Shown here: piece by piece, positions 26,374-34,324 of the stretch
How positions within the stretch are numbered: position 1 is the stretch's first letter
How the letters are laid out: every line of letters begins with the position of its first letter
Assembly: GCF_000718255.1 (NCBI RefSeq)
Contig: NZ_JOFJ01000006.1
Coordinates: forward strand, 186,001-250,000
Direction: 5' to 3'
Source: Spirillospora albida
GTDB lineage: Bacteria; Actinomycetota; Actinomycetes; Streptosporangiales; Streptosporangiaceae
DNA: 64,000 nucleotides
Position numbers and translations under genes: made by a program
The notes under the pieces: generated by a model
Database searches by the model: none
Told to the model about the DNA's origin: nothing
What the model saw: only the letters and a program-made list of their open reading frames with translations

Positions 26374-26391
26374 TCCGTACCGCTGTACGGA
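26374..26391. promoter_or_regulatory. Inverted repeat in the poxB-lipoprotein intergenic region
   Basis: TCCGTAC and GTACGGA form a perfect 7-bp inverted repeat around CGCT, 24 bp before the lipoprotein start and just upstream of its ribosome binding site (GAGAGGAG, 26402-26409). It could be an operator serving the divergent genes. Confidence 0.4.
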
Positions 26392-26414
26392 TCCCCGCAG
26401 TGAGAGGAGCGCCC

Positions 26415-27101
26415 ATGCGCCCGTTCCGAGCGCCCCCCGTCGCCGCCGCCGTCCTCGGGGCGGCCATCGCCGCCGCCGCGTGCGACCCGATGGTGCGCGA
26501 AGGCGACATCGGAGAGGTGCCCGGCGCGCGGCCCGCCGCCGACACGGCGCAGGTCGTCGACTCCCCGTGGGGGCCGGTCGGCCCCGCCGACCGCGACCTC
26601 ATCGTGAAGGTGCGGCTCGCGGGCCTCTGGGAGATCCCGGTCGGCCGGGAGGCCGCGCGGCGCGCCGTGCGGCCCGCGACCCGCCGCAACCTCGCGGAGA
26701 TCGCCCGCCAGCACGAGCGGCTGGACGCCCTGGACCGGCGGATCGCGGCGCGGCTGCGGGTCGAGCTGCCGAACGAGCCGACCGCCGAGCAGCAGGGCTG
26801 GATCACCGAGATCTCCGGCAAGAGGGGCCTCGACTACGACCGGACCGCCGTCCTGCGGCTCCGCCTCGCGCACGGCCGGATCTACCCGGCGGTCGCCGCC
26901 GTTCGGGGCAGCACCCGCAACACGCTGGTGCGGACGTTCGCGCAGCAGTGCGAGACGTTCGTCGCCACCCACATGCGGCTGCTGGAGGGCACCGGCCTCG
27001 TCGGCGGGGAGGCGCTGCCGCCCATGCCGGACGCGTCCGGCGCGCCCGCCCCCCACCCGCCCGGGATGCCGATGCCGTCGGCGCCACCCGCCGGGAGCTG
27101 A
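26415..27101 (+). CDS. DUF4142-type lipoprotein
   Basis: Secreted lipid-anchored protein of 228 residues. The signal peptide (1-22) ends in AAAC with Cys about 23. The mature part carries the all-helical DUF4142 fold from about residue 55, with DRDLIVKVRLAGLWEIPVG and a second conserved stretch near TFAQQCETFVATHMRLLE, and ends in a Pro-rich tail. This ferritin-like family has no set function. A single good ribosome binding site supports the ATG. Confidence 0.8.
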   Translation: MRPFRAPPVAAAVLGAAIAAAACDPMVREGDIGEVPGARPAADTAQVVDSPWGPVGPADRDLIVKVRLAGLWEIPVGREAARRAVRPATRRNLAEIARQHERLDALDRRIAARLRVELPNEPTAEQQGWITEISGKRGLDYDRTAVLRLRLAHGRIYPAVAAVRGSTRNTLVRTFAQQCETFVATHMRLLEGTGLVGGEALPPMPDASGAPAPHPPGMPMPSAPPAGS

Positions 27102-27250
27102 CCGCGGCGCCGCAGGTCGGGCGGGCGCGGTGTCATGGGTGTGACAAAAAGCCGCCTCCCGAATGTGCGGGGACGGGCAAGTGCGGGCGGACGGCTCCGC
27201 GCTAGCTTCCGAGACCTTGCCCCCCTTCCCCCACTGCCGCGAGGTGACGG

Positions 27251-28510
27251 ATGAGCCCTGCACGCCGTGCCGATGGAACGCCCCGGGTCGTCGTCACCGG
27301 ATTCGGGGTGAAGAGCCCGGCCGGCGGGACGCCCCGCGACGTCCTCGCGGCCGTCCTCGCGGGCAAGTCCCAGGCCGTCCACGTGCCCGAGCTGCTGGAG
27401 GCGGGGACCGCGGTGTCCTACGGCTGCCCGGCGCAGCCGTTCGAGGAGGAGCGCTACTTCAGCCGTCCCGAGCGGCGCCGCCTCGACCGGATGACGCGGC
27501 TCGGCGTCGCCGCCGCCGACGACGCCCTCGCCGACGCCTTCGGCGCGGACGGCCCAGGCGGCGATCCCGGCCGGCGCGGAGTCTACGTCGGGACGGCCGC
27601 CGCGAACCTCGCCTCCGTCGTCGCGCTCGGCGGCCACGAGCACGCCGGGACGCTGCACCGGGTGCCCGTCCCCACCGTCCCGATGATCATGCCGAACGCG
27701 ACGGCCGCGCGGATCTCCATCCGGCACGGGTACGAGGGGCCCTGCCTGACGTTCTCGACCGCGTGCGCGTCCGGCGCCACCGCGATCGGCGAGGCGGCCC
27801 TCGCGATCCGCGCGGGCCGCGTCGACACGGCCGTCGCGGGCGGCGTCGACGCCGTCCTCACGCCGTTCACGATCGCGGCGATGGCCAGGATCGGGACGCT
27901 CGCCCGCCGCGCCGACGCGCCGCACGACGCGAGCCGCCCGTTCGACGCGGCCAGGGACGGGTTCGTCATCGGCGAGGCGGCCGCGTTCCTGGTCCTGGAG
28001 CGCGCCGACCGCGCCGCGGCGCGCGGCGCGGTCGGGTACGGCGAGGTGGCCGGGTACGCCGCCGCCACCGACGCGGCCGACGTGCTGCTGCCCCGCGCGG
28101 ACGGCACCGTCGCCGCCCGCTGCATGGCGGCCGCCCTCCGCGACGCGGACGTGGCCCCTGACGAGATCGGCCACGTCAACGCGCACGCGACCGGCACGCC
28201 GTCCAGCGACCGCGCCGAGGCCCTCGCGATCGAGCGGTGCTTCGGCGCGGTGCGCCCGCCGGTCAGCGCCACCAAGGGTGTGACCGGGCACATCCTCGGG
28301 GCGGGCGGCGCGCTCGAGGCCATGGTGGCGCTGCTCGGCGCCGCCGAGGGCCTCGCGCCGCCCACCGCGAACTTCACCGGGCCCGACGAGGACACCGCCC
28401 GCATCGACGTCGTCCACGGCACCGTCCGGAGGATCCCGGCGGCGCCCGTCCTGTCGAACTCGTTCGGCTTCGGCGGCCACGACGCGGCGCTGGTGCTGGT
28501 GCCCGCCTGA
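27251..28510 (+). CDS. Orphan beta-ketoacyl-ACP synthase (FabF-like)
   Basis: Condensing enzyme of the KAS II type, 419 residues. The full catalytic triad is present: C172 in STACASGA, H312 in NAHATGTPSSD and H347 in TGHILGAGG, with the conserved K342. There is no acyl carrier protein, reductase or chain-length-factor gene nearby, so its pathway is unknown. It could supply a second, dedicated synthase for a lipid or act in a pathway encoded elsewhere. Preceded by GAGGTGACG and convergent with the DUF3068 gene, 18 bp away. Confidence 0.88.
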   Translation: MSPARRADGTPRVVVTGFGVKSPAGGTPRDVLAAVLAGKSQAVHVPELLEAGTAVSYGCPAQPFEEERYFSRPERRRLDRMTRLGVAAADDALADAFGADGPGGDPGRRGVYVGTAAANLASVVALGGHEHAGTLHRVPVPTVPMIMPNATAARISIRHGYEGPCLTFSTACASGATAIGEAALAIRAGRVDTAVAGGVDAVLTPFTIAAMARIGTLARRADAPHDASRPFDAARDGFVIGEAAAFLVLERADRAAARGAVGYGEVAGYAAATDAADVLLPRADGTVAARCMAAALRDADVAPDEIGHVNAHATGTPSSDRAEALAIERCFGAVRPPVSATKGVTGHILGAGGALEAMVALLGAAEGLAPPTANFTGPDEDTARIDVVHGTVRRIPAAPVLSNSFGFGGHDAALVLVPA

Positions 28511-28528
28511 GCACCGGCCCGCCGCGGG

Positions 28529-29485
28529 TCAGCGGGCGGGGGTCCCGGAGGCGCGGCGCCGCCCGCGCCCGCTGGTGGTGATGGCCACGCCCAGGCTGAG
28601 CGTGATGAGGCCGACGCCGGTGGCGGCGAGCGGCACGACGTCCTCCACCACGCGGACCTTCTTGGCGCCGTCCTCGGCCTTCTTGGTGAGCGCCGCGCGG
28701 GACTCGGGCGTCATCCGCAGGTCGAACTGCGCCACGACGAGCCGGCCCGGCCCGCCCGAGCGGGGCTGCAGGGTCGACAGCGCCCGGCGGCGCTGGTCGA
28801 TCGACACACCGGTACGGGGGTCCACCCAGTAGGTGTTGTCGAGCTGGACGTAGCGGTCGACCGGCACCGAGGCGCCGCCCTTGGGCTGCCCGAGGAGCTC
28901 CGGCGGCAGGTCGGGGAACTTCCCGGCCACCTTCGTCGCCGGGACGTGCAGCTGGTACCGGTGGGTCAGCACCCCGTTGACGCGCTCCTTGCCGTCGAAT
29001 TTCGCCGGCCAGGCGCGCCGCGTCGAGATGTCGAAGACCTGGTACTCCTTCTTCTCGAGGCCGATCGGCCAGTACTGGGCCAGCCCGGACTGCTTGACGG
29101 CCGGGTCGTCCTGCACCGCGGCCTTGCAGCAGTTGGTGAGCTCGCCGGTCCGGCGGTCGAACGCGGCCCGGAGCTTCTGGAAGTCGACGACGTTCTTGGT
29201 CGCGAGGTCCTCGATGATCGTGACCGAGTCCCACACGACGCGGCCGTCGCCGGAGGCCTTGACGTCACCACGCGTGGTGTTGGTCGCGACGATCTCAACG
29301 CCGGTCCTGGCCCGCATGTTCTTGGCGTCGAACAAGGTTCCGTCGCCCGTGTGGAACCGCGTGACCTGGTGGGTGTCGACCGGTGCGCCGACCAGCGCCG
29401 GGGCCACCTGGAACCGGACCAGGGCGCCTCCGACGAGCAGGAACGCTCCTGCGCCGGTGAGGGCGTGACCGATGAACTTACGCAA
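28529..29485 (-). CDS. DUF3068 (porin PorA-like) membrane protein
   Basis: Envelope protein of 318 residues. It has an N-terminal membrane helix (FIGHALTGAGAFLLVGGALVRF region), a large extracellular part with conserved VTRFHTGDGTLFD and DGRVVWDSVTIIED segments, and a C-terminal helix followed by a basic tail. This matches DUF3068. A TTG codon is the likely start because GGAGG lies 6 bases upstream and there is no ATG or GTG at the expected N-terminus; the next upstream ATG would add a soluble leader. Function not known. Confidence 0.83.
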   Translation of the reverse strand: MRKFIGHALTGAGAFLLVGGALVRFQVAPALVGAPVDTHQVTRFHTGDGTLFDAKNMRARTGVEIVATNTTRGDVKASGDGRVVWDSVTIIEDLATKNVVDFQKLRAAFDRRTGELTNCCKAAVQDDPAVKQSGLAQYWPIGLEKKEYQVFDISTRRAWPAKFDGKERVNGVLTHRYQLHVPATKVAGKFPDLPPELLGQPKGGASVPVDRYVQLDNTYWVDPRTGVSIDQRRRALSTLQPRSGGPGRLVVAQFDLRMTPESRAALTKKAEDGAKKVRVVEDVVPLAATGVGLITLSLGVAITTSGRGRRRASGTPAR

Positions 29486-29541
29486 TGCCTGCCTCCTGTG
29501 GGGTGGGGACCCTTCTATGCCATATCGGGGCAAAAGGGAAT

Positions 29542-29581
29542 GGGCGGGTGCACAGCCCCTGGGAAGACTGTGCAGCCGCCC
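29542..29581 (-). terminator. Terminator of the STAS gene
   Basis: On the minus strand, a 14-bp stem with one mismatch (29581-29568 with 29555-29542) is followed by ATTCCCTTTT. This is the best intrinsic terminator in the window for a minus-strand gene and separates the STAS gene from DUF3068. Confidence 0.75.
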
Positions 29582-29614
29582 AAGTGCGAGGCGCCGGCGT
29601 TGTGACCTACGTCG

Positions 29615-29998
29615 TCACAGCCGGCACGGCAGGTCGACGCCGTCCGGCGGCGCCGGCGGCAGCAGCCGCTCGGCGAGCCCGCCCGCGAGCAGCACCCGCC
29701 GGAGCGGAGCGGACGGATGGACGAAGCAGAGCCGCCCGCCGAACGACCGGGCCCGCTCGTCCGCGGCGAGGAGCGTCCGCAGCCCCTGCGAGTCGCAGAA
29801 CGCGACCTCGGCCGCGTCGATCGCGAGGTAGGGGGTGCCGGGGCCCGCCAGCCCGGCGAGGAGGTCGTCGAGGGCGCCGCAGGTGGCGAGGTCGAGCTCC
29901 CCCCGCAGAGTGACCAGCGTGATCCCCGCCATGAGCGGCTCCACCGCCGCGCTGATCGAGGCGGACTCCTGCCGCGGGACGGCCGCGAGGTCGTTCAT
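29615..29998 (-). CDS. STAS-domain anti-sigma factor antagonist
   Basis: Cytoplasmic partner-switching protein of 127 residues that would bind an anti-sigma kinase and be released by phosphorylation. The STAS fold spans about residues 25-115; the phosphorylatable serine is in FCDSQGLR (about S70). A SpoIIE-type phosphatase is encoded 30 kb away in this window, but no kinase is nearby. Transcribed away from nirB. Confidence 0.85.
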   Translation of the reverse strand: MNDLAAVPRQESASISAAVEPLMAGITLVTLRGELDLATCGALDDLLAGLAGPGTPYLAIDAAEVAFCDSQGLRTLLAADERARSFGGRLCFVHPSAPLRRVLLAGGLAERLLPPAPPDGVDLPCRL

Positions 29999-30137
29999 CG
30001 CCCGGTCGTCTCCTTCCGCTCGTCCGGGTACGCTCCGGTGCTTCGCACCATCGTGCGGGAACCCGCGGCGGCCCTGTAGGGACGAAGGTCCCGTCCCGTC
30101 CGGCCCGCATCGCGCCCACCGCAGCCGTGAGGGCCCG

Positions 30138-30184
30138 TTAACGGACCGGTCACATCCGGACGATCTCGTTAACGGCCGGGTGAC
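30138..30184 (+). promoter_or_regulatory. Two GlnR-like boxes upstream of nirB
   Basis: TTAAC-N6-GTCAC (30138-30153) and TTAAC-N6-GTGAC (30169-30184) form a direct repeat 31 bp apart; 14 of 17 bases are identical over the extended 17-mers. The 11-bp spacing of half-sites matches that of actinobacterial GlnR operators, and GlnR controls nitrate genes in that group. nirB starts at 30230. Confidence 0.55.
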
Positions 30185-30229
30185 ACGCGGGACGCCGCCG
30201 GGAAACGTGCCTCGCCGAGGATCGGGGCC

Positions 30230-32743
30230 ATGGGAGCAGGTAACAAGCCGGACAAGTCTCTGGTCGTGATCGGCCACGGCCCCGCCGCGCACCGCCTGGT
30301 CGAGGCGCTGCGCGCCCGCGACACCGCCGGCGCGTGGACGGTCACCGTCATCGGGGAGGAGACCCGAACCGCCTACGACCGGGTCGCGCTGACGACGTAC
30401 CTGGAGGGCGCCGACCTCGCCTACCCCCCGCACGGCCCCGAGGTGACCGTGCACAACGGCGAGCGCGCGGCGGCGATCGACCGCGCCGCCCGGACCGTCA
30501 CGACGTCGTCCGGGCGGGTCGTCCGGTACGACGCCCTCGTCCTCGCGACCGGCTCGGCGCCGTTCGTCCCGCCGGTCGAGGGCCGCGATCTGCCCGGCGT
30601 GTTCGTCTACCGGACGATCGACGACCTCGACGCGATCCGCGACTACGCGGACGGCCGGGAGACCGGCGCCGTCGTCGGCGGCGGACTGCTCGGCCTGGAG
30701 GCGGCCCGCGCGCTGCAGGGCCTCGGGCTGCGCAGCGGTGTCGTCGAGGTCGCGCCCTGGCTGATGCCCCGGCAGCTGGACGAGGGCGGCGGCGCGATGC
30801 TGCGCCGCCACATCGAGGACCTCGGCATGGCCGTCCACGCCGGCACCCCCATGAGCCGCCTGGAGGCGGGGGAGGACGGAGCGGTCGCCCGGGTCGTCAT
30901 GGCGGACGGCACGGACATCGGCGCCGAGGTGGTCGTGTTCTCCGCCGGCATCCGCCCCCGCGACGAGCTGGCCCGCGACTGCGGGCTGCCGGTCGGGGAG
31001 CGCGGCGGCATCGTCGTGGACGAGGCGTGCCGCACCGCCGACCCCGCGATCTGGGCGATCGGCGAGTGCGCCCTCATCGGCGGCGCCGTGTACGGCCTGG
31101 TGGGGCCGTGCTTCTCGATGGCGGAGGTCGTCGCGGACCGGCTGCTCGCCGAGGCCGCCGGAGGGTCGAGCACCGCCGTGTTCGAGGGCGCCGACCTGTC
31201 GACCAAGCTGAAGCTCATGGGCGTGGACGTCGCCAGCTTCGGCGACCCGTTCGCCGGCCCGGAGCAGGGCGCGCTCGGCGTCACCTACACCGACCCCGTC
31301 GCGGGGATCTACAAGAGGCTGCTGGTCAGCGATGACGCGAAGACGCTGCTCGGCGGCGTGCTCGTCGGCGACGCCGAGTCGTACGGGACGCTGCGCGCCT
31401 ACGTCGGCGGCTCCCTGCCGGGACCGCCCGAGCAGATGCTGTTCGGTGGCACCGAGGCCGCCGGGGGAGACCTCCCCGGCGCGACCGTCATCTGCTCCTG
31501 CAACAACGTCTCGGCCGAGTCGATCCGCTGCTCGATCGCCGATCACTCCCTGACCGACGTGCCCGCCGTGAAGGACTGCACGCGGGCCGGGACGAGCTGC
31601 GGCAGCTGCGTCCCGCTCGTGAAGAAGCTCCTGGACGCGGAGCTGACCGCGGCCGGGATCGAGGTCAGCAAGGCGATCTGCGAGCACTTCGCCTACAGCC
31701 GCGCCGAGCTGTTCGACATCGTCCGGGTGCGGGGCATCACGAGCTTCACCCAGCTCGTCGAGCAGCACGGGACCGGACGCGGCTGCGACATCTGCAAGCC
31801 CGTCGTCGCGTCGATCCTGGCGAGCCTCGGCAACGGGCACATCCTCGAGGGCGAGCAGGCGGCCCTGCAGGACACCAACGACCACTTCCTCGCCAACCTG
31901 CAGAAGAACGGCACCTACTCCGTCGTGCCGCGCATCCCCGGCGGCGAGATAACCCCGGACCGGCTCATCGTGATCGGTGAGGTCGCCCGCGACTTCGGGC
32001 TCTACACCAAGATCACCGGCGGGCAGCGGATCGACCTGTTCGGCGCCCGCGTCGAACAGCTCCCCGAGATCTGGAAGCGCCTCGTCGACGCCGGCTTCGA
32101 GTCCGGGCACGCCTACGGCAAGTCGCTGCGGACGGTGAAGTCGTGCGTCGGGTCGACCTGGTGCCGCTTCGGCGTCCAGGACTCGGTCGGCATGGCCATC
32201 AGGCTGGAGCTGCGGTACCGGGGGCTGCGCGCCCCGCACAAGCTGAAGTCGGCCGTGTCCGGCTGCGCCCGCGAGTGCGCGGAGGCGCAGAGCAAGGACT
32301 TCGGGATCATCGCCACGGAGAAGGGCTGGAACCTGTACCTCGCCGGGAACGGCGGGATGCGGCCCCGGCACGCCGACCTGTTCGCCACCGACCTCACCGA
32401 CGACGAGCTGATCCGCTACATCGACCGGTTCCTCATGTTCTACATCCGCACCGCCGACCGGCTCCAGCGCACCGCGAGCTGGCTGGAGTCCCTGGAGGGC
32501 GGGCTGGACTACCTCCGCGAGGTCATCGTCGACGACAGCCTCGGCATCTGCGCCGAACTCGACGCCGCCATGGAGCGGCACGTCGCCGCCTACTCCGACG
32601 AGTGGGGCGACACCCTCGCCGACCCCGACCGGCTCAGCCGGTTCGTGTCGTTCGTCAACGCCCCCCAGGAGCCCGACCCGAGCATCGGCTTCGCGATCGA
32701 GCGGGAGCAGATCAAGCCGCTCCCGCTGGAGGTGATCAAGTGA
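30230..32743 (+). CDS. nirB: Assimilatory nitrite reductase [NAD(P)H] large subunit NirB
   Basis: Cytoplasmic flavo-sirohaem enzyme reducing nitrite to ammonia. The 837-residue protein has an FAD/NAD pyridine nucleotide-disulfide oxidoreductase module (about 1-400), two BFD-like [2Fe-2S] domains (CSCNNVS with CGSC near 420-460, then CDIC near 520) and a sirohaem/[4Fe-4S] module with cysteines in SCVGSTWCRFG and SGCARECAEAQ (near 640-690). Length is normal. The small subunit NirD is not next to it. The next gene starts within the stop codon. Confidence 0.95.
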   Translation: MGAGNKPDKSLVVIGHGPAAHRLVEALRARDTAGAWTVTVIGEETRTAYDRVALTTYLEGADLAYPPHGPEVTVHNGERAAAIDRAARTVTTSSGRVVRYDALVLATGSAPFVPPVEGRDLPGVFVYRTIDDLDAIRDYADGRETGAVVGGGLLGLEAARALQGLGLRSGVVEVAPWLMPRQLDEGGGAMLRRHIEDLGMAVHAGTPMSRLEAGEDGAVARVVMADGTDIGAEVVVFSAGIRPRDELARDCGLPVGERGGIVVDEACRTADPAIWAIGECALIGGAVYGLVGPCFSMAEVVADRLLAEAAGGSSTAVFEGADLSTKLKLMGVDVASFGDPFAGPEQGALGVTYTDPVAGIYKRLLVSDDAKTLLGGVLVGDAESYGTLRAYVGGSLPGPPEQMLFGGTEAAGGDLPGATVICSCNNVSAESIRCSIADHSLTDVPAVKDCTRAGTSCGSCVPLVKKLLDAELTAAGIEVSKAICEHFAYSRAELFDIVRVRGITSFTQLVEQHGTGRGCDICKPVVASILASLGNGHILEGEQAALQDTNDHFLANLQKNGTYSVVPRIPGGEITPDRLIVIGEVARDFGLYTKITGGQRIDLFGARVEQLPEIWKRLVDAGFESGHAYGKSLRTVKSCVGSTWCRFGVQDSVGMAIRLELRYRGLRAPHKLKSAVSGCARECAEAQSKDFGIIATEKGWNLYLAGNGGMRPRHADLFATDLTDDELIRYIDRFLMFYIRTADRLQRTASWLESLEGGLDYLREVIVDDSLGICAELDAAMERHVAAYSDEWGDTLADPDRLSRFVSFVNAPQEPDPSIGFAIEREQIKPLPLEVIK

Positions 32744-34194
32744 CCGGCATCGTCGTCGTCGGCAACGGCATGGCCGGCGCGCGGTTCGTCACCGAGCTGC
32801 GCGCCCGCGACCGCGACGTCCCCATCACGGTGTTCGGCGCCGAGACCGAGCGTCCCTACAACCGCGTCCTGCTGTCGAACGTCCTCGCCGGGATCACCCG
32901 CGCCGAGCACATCGATCTCGTCGACGCCGCCTGGTACGCCGCCCACGGGGTCGACGCCCGGCTCGGCGTCGAGGTCACCCGCATCGACCGCGAGGCCCGC
33001 GTCGTGCACGCCGCCGACGGGACGGCCACGCCCTACGGCACCCTCGTCCTCGCGACCGGCAGCACCGCGTTCATCCCGCCGATGCCCGGCCTCACCGACG
33101 GGCTGCCCGAGGGCGCGGAGGTCTTCCGCACTCTGGACGACTGCCGCCGCATCTCCGGGCTCGCCGACAGGGCACGGCACGCCGTCGTCGTCGGCGGCGG
33201 CCTGCTCGGCATCGAGGCGGCCCGCGGGCTCGCCGGCCGCGGCCTGGACGTGACCGTCCTGCACCTGGCCGGGCACCTCATGGAGCGCCAGCTCGACCCG
33301 GCCGCCGGGAAGGTCCTCGCCCGCACCCTCGACCGCCTCGGCATCGGCACCCGCCTGGAGGCGAACGTCCAGGGCCTGCGCACGGCCGGCGGCGCCGTCA
33401 CCGGCGTGGAACTGGCCACGCCGGACGGGGGGACCGAGGTCGTCGACGCCGACCTCGTCATCCTGTCCTGCGGCGTCCGCCCCGAGGTGTCCCTCGCCCG
33501 CGACGCCGGGCTCGCGATCGGCCGCGCCGTGATCGTGGACGACGAGCTCCGCTCCGTCACCGATCCGTCCGTCCGCGCCATCGGGGAGTGCTCCGAGCAC
33601 CGCGACGAGGTGTACGGCCTCGTCGCGCCCGCCTGGGAGCAGGCGGGCGTCCTCGCCGGCCTGCTCGCCGGCACCGACCCGGCGGCCCGCTTCACCGGCG
33701 CCCGCCAGATCACCCGCCTGAAGGCCGCCGGGATCGAGCTCGCCTCGATGGGCGAGACCCACTTCGGCGACGACGACGACGGCGTCGAGGTCGTCCGGTT
33801 CACCGACGCGGCGCGCGGCACCTACAAGAAGGCCGTGATCCGCGACGGGCGCCTGATCGGCGCGATCCTGCTGGGCGAGACCTCCACGGCGGGGACGCTC
33901 AGCCAGCTCTACGACCGCTCCGCGCCTGTGCCGTCCGAGCGGCTGGACCTGCTGTTCCCCGGCTTCGCCGGCGCCGCCGAGGCCGCCTCGCCCGTCCGCA
34001 TGCCGGACGCGGCGACCGTCTGCCACTGCAACAACGTCAGCAAGGGCCGCATCCGCGCGTGCTGGCAGCAGGGCTCCCGCACACCCGAGGCGATCGCCCG
34101 CGACACGAAGGCGGGCACCGGCTGCGGAAGTTGCCGGTCCGCCGTGGAGGGCATCCTCGGCTGGCTCGACGAGCAGGAGTCGGTGGACGCCTGA
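32740..34194 (+). CDS. NasB-like FAD/[2Fe-2S] electron-transfer protein of nitrate reductase
   Basis: Predicted to pass electrons from NAD(P)H to the nitrate reductase encoded on the other strand. The 484-residue protein is a pyridine nucleotide-disulfide oxidoreductase (FAD motif VVVGNGMAGARF at the start, NAD motif VVVGGGLLGIEAARG near 150) with a C-terminal BFD-like cluster domain (CHCNNVSKGR and CGSC, about 430-470). It resembles the N-terminal half of NirB but lacks the sirohaem part, like NasB of Bacillus. GTG start overlaps the nirB stop by 4 bases, so the two are co-translated. Confidence 0.85.
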   Translation: MTGIVVVGNGMAGARFVTELRARDRDVPITVFGAETERPYNRVLLSNVLAGITRAEHIDLVDAAWYAAHGVDARLGVEVTRIDREARVVHAADGTATPYGTLVLATGSTAFIPPMPGLTDGLPEGAEVFRTLDDCRRISGLADRARHAVVVGGGLLGIEAARGLAGRGLDVTVLHLAGHLMERQLDPAAGKVLARTLDRLGIGTRLEANVQGLRTAGGAVTGVELATPDGGTEVVDADLVILSCGVRPEVSLARDAGLAIGRAVIVDDELRSVTDPSVRAIGECSEHRDEVYGLVAPAWEQAGVLAGLLAGTDPAARFTGARQITRLKAAGIELASMGETHFGDDDDGVEVVRFTDAARGTYKKAVIRDGRLIGAILLGETSTAGTLSQLYDRSAPVPSERLDLLFPGFAGAAEAASPVRMPDAATVCHCNNVSKGRIRACWQQGSRTPEAIARDTKAGTGCGSCRSAVEGILGWLDEQESVDA

Positions 34195-34203
34195 GCACCC
34201 GCC

Positions 34204-34237
34204 GGAAAGGCCCGCGGCCCCGTGCCGCGGGCCTTCC
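34204..34237. terminator. Hairpin after the nirB operon
   Basis: A perfect 12-bp stem (34207-34218 with 34224-34235) around CCCGT, extended by two pairs past a bulge, starts 10 bp after the stop. It may work on both strands. Confidence 0.65.
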
Positions 34238-34281
34238 GCATGGGCGGAGTCCCGACGCGGAGACGGCGGGGGCGGACGGCG

Positions 34282-34313
34282 AAGGGGCCCGCCGCGAGCG
34301 CGGCGGGCCCCTT
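34282..34313. terminator. Bidirectional hairpin between convergent nitrate operons
   Basis: A perfect 14-bp stem (34282-34295 with 34300-34313) with a GAGC tetraloop lies 12 bp from the nitrate reductase stop. Its AA/TT flanks suit termination from the minus strand. Confidence 0.65.
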
Positions 34314-34324
34314 GCGGGCGCGGG

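Noticed and set aside
23160..27263. Very long open frame (over 1300 codons) on the minus strand spanning tnpB, the oxidase gene and beyond
   Set aside because: Only the tnpB part has recognisable protein sequence; the rest is Arg/Pro/Gly-rich antisense of real genes, as expected in high-GC DNA.
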